Assembly: GCA_032124675.1 (NCBI GenBank)
Contig: JAQBDA010000187.1
Location: forward strand, 1-10,263
Reading direction: 5' to 3'
Source of the DNA: JAQBDA01 sp032124675
Lineage (GTDB): Bacteria; Chloroflexota; Anaerolineae; Anaerolineales; UBA4823
DNA length: 10,263 bases
Of the stretch, positions 5,620 through 10,263 are shown piece by piece. The position numbers and the translations under genes are program-made. The notes under the pieces were generated by a model, which worked only from the letters and a program-made list of their open reading frames with translations, ran no database searches and was not told the DNA's origin. How positions within the stretch are numbered: the first letter of the stretch is position 1; the number at the start of each line of letters is the position of its first letter.

Positions 5620-6693
5620 ATGGCATTTCTCGAAATTAACAACGTCAGCAAAGTATTCGGCACCAAAACGGTAGCCGTTGAGAATTTCACCTTGGGGATC
5701 GAGCAAGGGGAGCTTGTATCATTTCTGGGTCCTAGCGGGTGTGGCAAGACCACCACCCTGCGCATGGTGGCGGGTTTCGAGATACCTACTACTGGTACTA
5801 TCACTATGGATGGTGAGGACATAACCGACTTGCCAGCCAATAAGCGCGATGTGGGTATGGTGTTCCAGGCATATGCCCTCTTCCCCAACATGACAGTAGC
5901 AAGTAATATCGGCTTTGGACTTAAGATTGCCAAGAAATCGGTTGAGGAAATTAAATCTCGTGTCGGTGAGATGTTGGATTTGATCCGCATGCCCGGTCTT
6001 GGCGATCGCTATCCACACCAGCTATCCGGTGGGCAGCAGCAGCGCGTCGCTCTTGCACGCGCCCTGGCGCTTAGCCCGGAGGTGCTGCTGCTAGACGAGC
6101 CGCTCTCCGCCCTGGACGCCAAAATCCGCGTCTCGCTGCGTGCCGAAATCCGCGCCATCCAAAAAGAGGTAGGTATTACCGCAATATACGTCACTCACGA
6201 TCAAGAAGAAGCCTTATCGATCTCCGACCGTGTGGTGGTGATGCATCAGGGACGTATGGAGCAGGTGGGACCGCCCTTTGAGATTTATAATTTCCCAGCG
6301 ACGGAATTCGTCGCCCAATTCGTCGGTACATTGAATGCAGTCTCCGTAGAAGTAATCGATGCCGCCAGCCAACGCCTAAGAATAGAAGGTCAAACTGTCC
6401 AGGCTGCCGGCGGGTTAGAAGGCAATCGTAATGGCGATAAAGTCATGATTGCAATCCGACCGGAGCGCTTCAGTATTGTGACAGGTGAGGATAAGAAAGC
6501 CAATATACTGGATTGCTCAATCGATAACATAACATTTCTGGGCTCGATCGTGCGCATCCAAGTGAGATTGGGCAACACGATGTTCTATATGGATACCTTC
6601 AACAATCCTTATCTGGAACTGCCTGGAATTGGGGATAAAGTTCAGATTACATGCTCAAGGGAAGCAGTTTTAATCTTGAATAAGGAAAAATAA
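5620..6693 (+). CDS. ABC transporter ATP-binding protein (PotA/FbpC-like)
   Basis: This 357-residue ATPase powers the importer. All motifs are intact: Walker A GPSGCGKT (37-44), Q-loop Q83, signature LSGGQQQR (135-142), Walker B LLLDE (156-160), D-loop SALD (163-166) and switch His193 in VTHDQEEA. From about residue 235 a TOBE-type beta domain follows, usual in the polyamine/iron/aminoethylphosphonate group, with IRPERFSI (279-286) as its familiar element. ATG 5620 has GAGGGA a few bases upstream. Sequence similarity in this group does not identify the substrate. It is the fourth gene of the cassette; the hydrolase starts 23 bases after its stop. Confidence 0.95.
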   Translation: MAFLEINNVSKVFGTKTVAVENFTLGIEQGELVSFLGPSGCGKTTTLRMVAGFEIPTTGTITMDGEDITDLPANKRDVGMVFQAYALFPNMTVASNIGFGLKIAKKSVEEIKSRVGEMLDLIRMPGLGDRYPHQLSGGQQQRVALARALALSPEVLLLDEPLSALDAKIRVSLRAEIRAIQKEVGITAIYVTHDQEEALSISDRVVVMHQGRMEQVGPPFEIYNFPATEFVAQFVGTLNAVSVEVIDAASQRLRIEGQTVQAAGGLEGNRNGDKVMIAIRPERFSIVTGEDKKANILDCSIDNITFLGSIVRIQVRLGNTMFYMDTFNNPYLELPGIGDKVQITCSREAVLILNKEK

Positions 6694-6716
6694 ATTCCCG
6701 AGTCGAGAGAGATAAC

Positions 6717-7526
6717 TTGAACAGGGTCATCCTTGTTTTATCAGATGCTCTGCGCTACGACGCCGCAGTCGAAGGCATGGGCTACCTGGGACATCTGGTT
6801 GAGACCAGGCAGGCAAGCCTGTACAAAATCACCGGTGAGCTGCCCAGCATGTCGCGTCCCATGTATGAGACTGTTCACACCGGAGTACCGGTCAGCCAGC
6901 ATGGGATCGTGGCTAACTATGTGGTGCGCCGTTCTACCCAGCCCAATATCTTTCAATCCGCAGTGGAAGCTGGCAAAATAACTGCCGCAGCCGCCTATTA
7001 CTGGTTCTCGGAGCTCTACAACCGGGCACCGTTCGACCGCATCGATGACCGGGAGGTCGATGACCCGGCTCTCTTGATCCAGCACGGTAGGTTTTACACT
7101 GAGGATGACTACCCTGATATCGAGCTGTTCGTCACCGCCGGCATGTTGGTGCGCAAATTCTCTCCGGATTACCTGCTGGTCCACCCCATGGGCATGGATT
7201 ATAAGGGCGAGACTTATGGCGCAGACTCCAGCCAGTACCGCAACCAGGCCATTTACCAGGATATGTACCTGTCTGGATTGGTCAGCGAATGGATCGAGCA
7301 CGGCTACACCATCCTGGTCACCGGCGACCACGGGATCAATGCCGATCACCTGCATGGTGGCACAACCCCTGAACAGCGCAATGTGCCGCTATACTTGATC
7401 CGTCCTGGCATACAAGGGCTGGGAAATACAAGCCAGGTGCTATCGCAGCTCCAAATCGCACCCACAATCTGCACCTTGCTGGATGTACCAATCCCATCGA
7501 CGATGACGGCAGCCTCGATTGTCTAA
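6717..7526 (+). CDS. Alkaline-phosphatase-superfamily phosphohydrolase, small cytoplasmic form
   Basis: This 269-residue protein of the nucleotide pyrophosphatase/phosphodiesterase branch of the alkaline phosphatase superfamily probably cleaves a phosphate ester or phosphonate using two metal ions. Visible site residues are D10 (LSDALRYD), Ser46 as likely nucleophile (LPSMSRP, aligned with the Thr of NPP enzymes and phosphonoacetate hydrolase), D161 (HPMGMD), D204-H205 (TGDHG) and H213 (HLHGG). The usual D-x-x-x-H metal pair reads D161-Y-K-G-E165, so Glu replaces the expected His. The protein is shorter than phosphonoacetate hydrolase (about 410 residues) and has no signal peptide, so it should act on imported substrate. 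The start is TTG with a weak GAGAGA upstream; D10 close to the N-terminus fits the family. I recall relatives encoded beside ABC importers of this type. The substrate is unknown. Confidence 0.82.
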   Translation: MNRVILVLSDALRYDAAVEGMGYLGHLVETRQASLYKITGELPSMSRPMYETVHTGVPVSQHGIVANYVVRRSTQPNIFQSAVEAGKITAAAAYYWFSELYNRAPFDRIDDREVDDPALLIQHGRFYTEDDYPDIELFVTAGMLVRKFSPDYLLVHPMGMDYKGETYGADSSQYRNQAIYQDMYLSGLVSEWIEHGYTILVTGDHGINADHLHGGTTPEQRNVPLYLIRPGIQGLGNTSQVLSQLQIAPTICTLLDVPIPSTMTAASIV

Positions 7527-7553
7527 AGCTTCCTAAAACATTACCCTGCTGAT

Positions 7554-7567
7554 TTGACAGCAGTCAA
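7554..7567. promoter_or_regulatory. 14-bp inverted repeat before the phosphate transporter
   Basis: TTGAC-AGCA-GTCAA is a perfect inverted repeat, flanked by a wider CCCTG/CAGGG pair. It includes a TTGACA hexamer that could be a -35 element, but no good -10 sits 16-18 bases further on; TATAGG at 7583 is 23 bases away. It may be an operator, an RNA hairpin separating the hydrolase from the phosphate genes, or both. Confidence 0.3.
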
Positions 7568-7619
7568 CAGGGGGTGGTGTGGTATAGGATTGCTATATTT
7601 GAATGCGAGGATTATATCT

Positions 7620-8606
7620 GTGACGCTGGGACTTATCATCTTCATCTTTATCGCTTTGATCTTCGATTTCATGAATGGTTTTCACGACAGCGCGAATGTC
7701 GTCGCAACTGCAATAGCCTCCAATGCAATTCCACCACGTCCGGCCCTGGCAATCTCCGCTTTGTCAAACCTTATAGGACCATTCCTTTTCGGCGTTGCGG
7801 TGGCTACCACCATTGGCAGCGAAGTTGTAAACGACGAGGCAGTGACTATTCCTGTGGCGATGGCAGCGTTGATCTCTGCCATCGCTTGGAACGTAATCAC
7901 ATGGCTGTTGGGCATCCCGTCCAGCTCCTCCCACGCACTGATTGGGGGGTTTGTCGGAGCAGCCATGGCCGGTTATGGGATTGGTGCAATAAACATGGAT
8001 GGACTTATCCTGGTATTGGTCGGATTATTCGTCTCCCCCTTTATCGGGCTGATATTTGGATGGTTGATATATCATTTCACCCTCCTTATTGCCCAATACG
8101 CCACCCGGCGGATAAACATCTTCTTTCGCAAAGCACAATGGGTGACGGTGATTACGCTTGGCCTGAGTCACGGTACGAATGACGCCCAGAAGACCATGGG
8201 AATCATGGCGATGGGGTTAGTGGCGTTCGGAGTGATACCCACATTTTACATCCCTAATTGGGTAATCGCGGCCAGTGCCCTGGCAATGGCTATTGGGACT
8301 GCCCTGGGTGGATGGCGGCTGATCCGCACGATGGGTGCCGGATTTTATCGTGTCCGTCCCATCCACGCATTCACTTCGCAAGTAGCCAGCTCAGTGGTCA
8401 TACTCGGGGCGGCTTTGGTCGGAGCGCCGGTCAGCACGACACAGGTGATCAGCTCATCTATTGTCGGTGTAGGCACGGCACACCGGTTTCGGATGGTCCG
8501 CTGGCGGTTGGTTAATAATATCGCTGTCGCCTGGATATTGACCATACCCATAACAGGCGTCCTCGGTGGATTGACCTACTGGTTATTAATCCGAATATAC
8601 GTGTAG
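7620..8606 (+). CDS. PiT-family inorganic phosphate transporter
   Basis: This 328-residue integral membrane protein of the PHO-4/PiT family moves phosphate with protons or cations. Both duplicated signatures are present: DFMNGFHDSAN at 16-26 and GLSHGTNDAQKTMGI at 181-195, along with GIPSSSSHALIGG (98-110) and its counterpart GAPVSTTQVISSS (268-280). About ten hydrophobic helices are visible. I prefer GTG 7620 because GCGAGG lies nine bases before it and the encoded protein then begins directly with the first helix; TTG 7554 is also in frame but adds a poorly conserved-looking 22-residue tail. It forms a pair with the DUF47 gene ten bases downstream and is separated from the hydrolase by 93 bases, which may include its own control site. 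PiT carriers are of low affinity and can work reversibly. Confidence 0.95.
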   Translation: MTLGLIIFIFIALIFDFMNGFHDSANVVATAIASNAIPPRPALAISALSNLIGPFLFGVAVATTIGSEVVNDEAVTIPVAMAALISAIAWNVITWLLGIPSSSSHALIGGFVGAAMAGYGIGAINMDGLILVLVGLFVSPFIGLIFGWLIYHFTLLIAQYATRRINIFFRKAQWVTVITLGLSHGTNDAQKTMGIMAMGLVAFGVIPTFYIPNWVIAASALAMAIGTALGGWRLIRTMGAGFYRVRPIHAFTSQVASSVVILGAALVGAPVSTTQVISSSIVGVGTAHRFRMVRWRLVNNIAVAWILTIPITGVLGGLTYWLLIRIYV

Positions 8607-8616
8607 GTGGTACCTT

Positions 8617-9270
8617 ATGGAATCGACACCCTGGTGGAAAAAACTAAAATTACCAAAACTTACTAAAAGACAACCAAATCGCTTCATCGATCTGCTTACC
8701 CAACAGGCACAGCTGAACGAGGAAGGTCTGACCGCGTTGGTAGCTTATTTCGAGAAGCCCACCAAACGCCGGGCTGAGGCGGTGGACAAGCTCGAGTCAG
8801 AGGCTGATGAAATCCGCCGCATCCTGATCGATGAGCTTAACCGCACTTTTGTCACCCCCTTCGACCGCGAGGATATCCACGCCCTGTCACGGGCGATTGA
8901 TGATATGCTGGATTACGCCTATACAACAGTGGTGGAGATGTCTATCCTGGATGTGAACCCGAACCCGTATATGCACGAGATCGGAACGCTGCTGGTCAAA
9001 TCTGCCAACGAGATCCACATGGCTGTGCAGCGGCTCTCCGACCACCCCGGCGTGGCCCAGAGCCATGCAGTACGCGCCAAACAGATCGAGAACCAGGTCG
9101 AGCACCTGTACCGCCAGGCGCTGGCTGACCTCTTCCACCAGCCCAAGGACTCCGAGCACATCGTAGAAATGCTCAAACTGCGCGAGACCTACCGGCATCT
9201 CAGCAATGCCGCCGATCGCGGTGACGATGCCGCCAACATCCTGTCCGATATCGTAGTCAAAATGGGATAA
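8617..9270 (+). CDS. DUF47/PhoU-like regulator of the phosphate transporter
   Basis: This 217-residue all-helical cytoplasmic protein belongs to the DUF47 (PhoU_div, TIGR00153-like) family that typically accompanies PiT genes and is thought to control their activity. Seen are LESEADEIRRIL (59-70, with E60-x-x-x-D64), TPFDREDI (80-87), AIDDMLDY (93-100) and a late acidic helix ending NAADRGDDAANIL (197-209). These E/D patterns are those that bind metals in PhoU proteins. ATG 8617 follows AGGTGG by six bases and lies ten bases after the transporter stop, so the two are very likely co-transcribed. Length is standard for the family. It ends nine bases before the stop of the convergent EamA gene. 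Confidence 0.93.
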   Translation: MESTPWWKKLKLPKLTKRQPNRFIDLLTQQAQLNEEGLTALVAYFEKPTKRRAEAVDKLESEADEIRRILIDELNRTFVTPFDREDIHALSRAIDDMLDYAYTTVVEMSILDVNPNPYMHEIGTLLVKSANEIHMAVQRLSDHPGVAQSHAVRAKQIENQVEHLYRQALADLFHQPKDSEHIVEMLKLRETYRHLSNAADRGDDAANILSDIVVKMG

Positions 9271-9279
9271 GAAAGCCGG

Positions 9280-10182
9280 TCAGCGCCCCAGGACAGCGAT
9301 CAACATCAGCCCCATCACAATCAGCACAGCCCCGCTTAAGCGTACAGCCGCACCCTGCTCTTTGAACACCAGGAAGGCGAAGATCGCCCCGATTACGATG
9401 CTGAACTGGCGGAAGGCGACAATATAGCTGGCGATAGGGCTCAGCTGATACGCCCACAAGATGAGCCAGTACGCCCCAAATCCGAACATCGCGCCGAGGA
9501 CAGCCAGCTTCCAGTCGCGCCGGCTGTCAGTGTGAGCAGAGAGCGGTTTCGAGACTCGCATAAAGCCGAAATAGGGGAAAAAAGAAATCGCAAAGTAAAA
9601 ATAACCGTAGCGGGCCGCGGTTGCCGGCCCCTGCTGGACAACTTCAGCGGCAATCTTATCCAACAAGGTGTAGCCAACTGTCCCCAATGCAGCAAACAGC
9701 ATCCATAGGGTAGCGATATTCAGATAATTGCTCAGCTTGATGTCTTTTACCGAGTTCTGCGGCACCAGCACACAACCGGCAGCTACCAGCAAGATACCGG
9801 CCCATCCGTAGGCTGTCAGCTCCCGCCCCCTGGCAACGTCGAGGAACGCGATAAAAATGACCGGCAGTGACCGCGCTACCGGGTAAACGATGCTGAAATC
9901 CGATGACTCATAAGCTTTCGCCAGAAAGAATAAATAGAGAGCGGCACAGATCCCAGAACCGGCTACGCACCACCAGGCAGTAGAGGTCATTGACCCGCTG
10001 ACAATTTCGCTCCACACGGCAGGGATGAATCCTACCACCAGGGTAATCAACAGCATCTTGAAATAGAATTCCCGCTCGGCATGCGTGTAGCGCGCCAATA
10101 AATTCCAGCCAGCATGCATGAAGGTTGATATGAAGATGATCGTGATGACGAAGAGACTCACACCTGTCCATGCTCCCAGCAA
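9280..10182 (-). CDS. EamA/DMT-type 10-TM membrane protein, resembling phosphonate-associated members
   Basis: This protein of up to 300 residues has about ten membrane helices in two repeats, the drug/metabolite transporter layout. It carries HAGWN at 23-27, AYESSDFSIVYPVARSLP at 90-107 (first EamA repeat), AYQLSPIASYIVAFRQ at 244-259 and FKEQ at 273-276 (second repeat). EamA proteins usually export or import small metabolites. From memory, a subgroup (TIGR03340, phn_DUF6) is encoded next to phosphonate-catabolism operons and shows a similar HAxWN start; that match was not computed. The start is uncertain: TTG 10182 is the first option after an upstream stop but has no ribosome site, and GTG 10161 is an alternative. 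It is convergent with the phosphate genes. Base composition resembles the neighbours. Confidence 0.8.
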   Translation of the reverse strand: MLGAWTGVSLFVITIIFISTFMHAGWNLLARYTHAEREFYFKMLLITLVVGFIPAVWSEIVSGSMTSTAWWCVAGSGICAALYLFFLAKAYESSDFSIVYPVARSLPVIFIAFLDVARGRELTAYGWAGILLVAAGCVLVPQNSVKDIKLSNYLNIATLWMLFAALGTVGYTLLDKIAAEVVQQGPATAARYGYFYFAISFFPYFGFMRVSKPLSAHTDSRRDWKLAVLGAMFGFGAYWLILWAYQLSPIASYIVAFRQFSIVIGAIFAFLVFKEQGAAVRLSGAVLIVMGLMLIAVLGR

Positions 10183-10263
10183 AGTACAAGTGGAAATGGG
10201 CGTTTAAACAGTACCTTGCAGTACCGGCAAATCTGCCCGGTGCTTTGTCCAGGCTCAAAGTTG

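Noticed and set aside
6741..7355. 204-codon minus-strand frame opposite the hydrolase
   Set aside because: It is antisense to a gene with recognisable metal-site motifs and encodes nothing recognisable.
10200..10263. Possible partial gene at the right edge
   Set aside because: Only short frames are present on either strand. There is a small inverted repeat (CCGGCA/TGCCCGG, one bulge) at about 10225-10241 but no coding or RNA feature I can support.
1..10263. CRISPR array, tRNA, rRNA or phage attachment site
   Set aside because: No regularly spaced direct repeats, no cloverleaf-like segment and no rRNA-like stretch were seen on either strand.

Overview
The window reads as a bacterial chromosome segment of moderate GC with mostly rightward genes. 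The substrate-binding lipoprotein (twin-arginine-like leader, an LAAC lipobox and a glycine run), the frequent TTG and GTG starts and the IS3-type element would suit Chloroflexota (Anaerolineae-like). That assignment is inference; no rRNA or other taxonomic marker is present.

Layout. Positions 1-277 (minus strand) hold the N-terminal 92 codons of a hydroxypyruvate isomerase-like TIM-barrel protein that runs off the left edge. A control region without genes follows (278-720). An IS3-family insertion sequence occupies about 721-2164. Its inverted repeats are recognisable but diverged, its orfA and orfB lie in an unusual frame relation across a run of nine A, and it has a structured noncoding tail of 200 bases. 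Just beyond it are a consensus-like promoter (2207-2235) with an overlapping palindrome and a structured leader of about 400 nt.

The main operon starts at 2649: a binding lipoprotein, two permeases (the second overlaps the first by an ATGA), an ATPase with a C-terminal regulatory region, and a small cytoplasmic alkaline-phosphatase-superfamily hydrolase. A PiT-type phosphate transporter and its DUF47/PhoU-like partner follow. A convergent EamA-type 10-TM membrane protein, reminiscent of those found beside phosphonate-catabolism operons, ends the window.

Working model (inference). The ABC importer brings in an intact phosphorus-containing organic compound, either a phosphonate or a phosphodiester. 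The cytoplasmic hydrolase releases a phosphorus moiety, and the PiT/DUF47 pair handles phosphate. The hyi-like enzyme and the EamA protein may process or move the carbon part. The most notable individual observations are the hydrolase's Glu at a position where the family normally has a metal-binding His, the transposase frame relation, and the structured leader ahead of the transporter.
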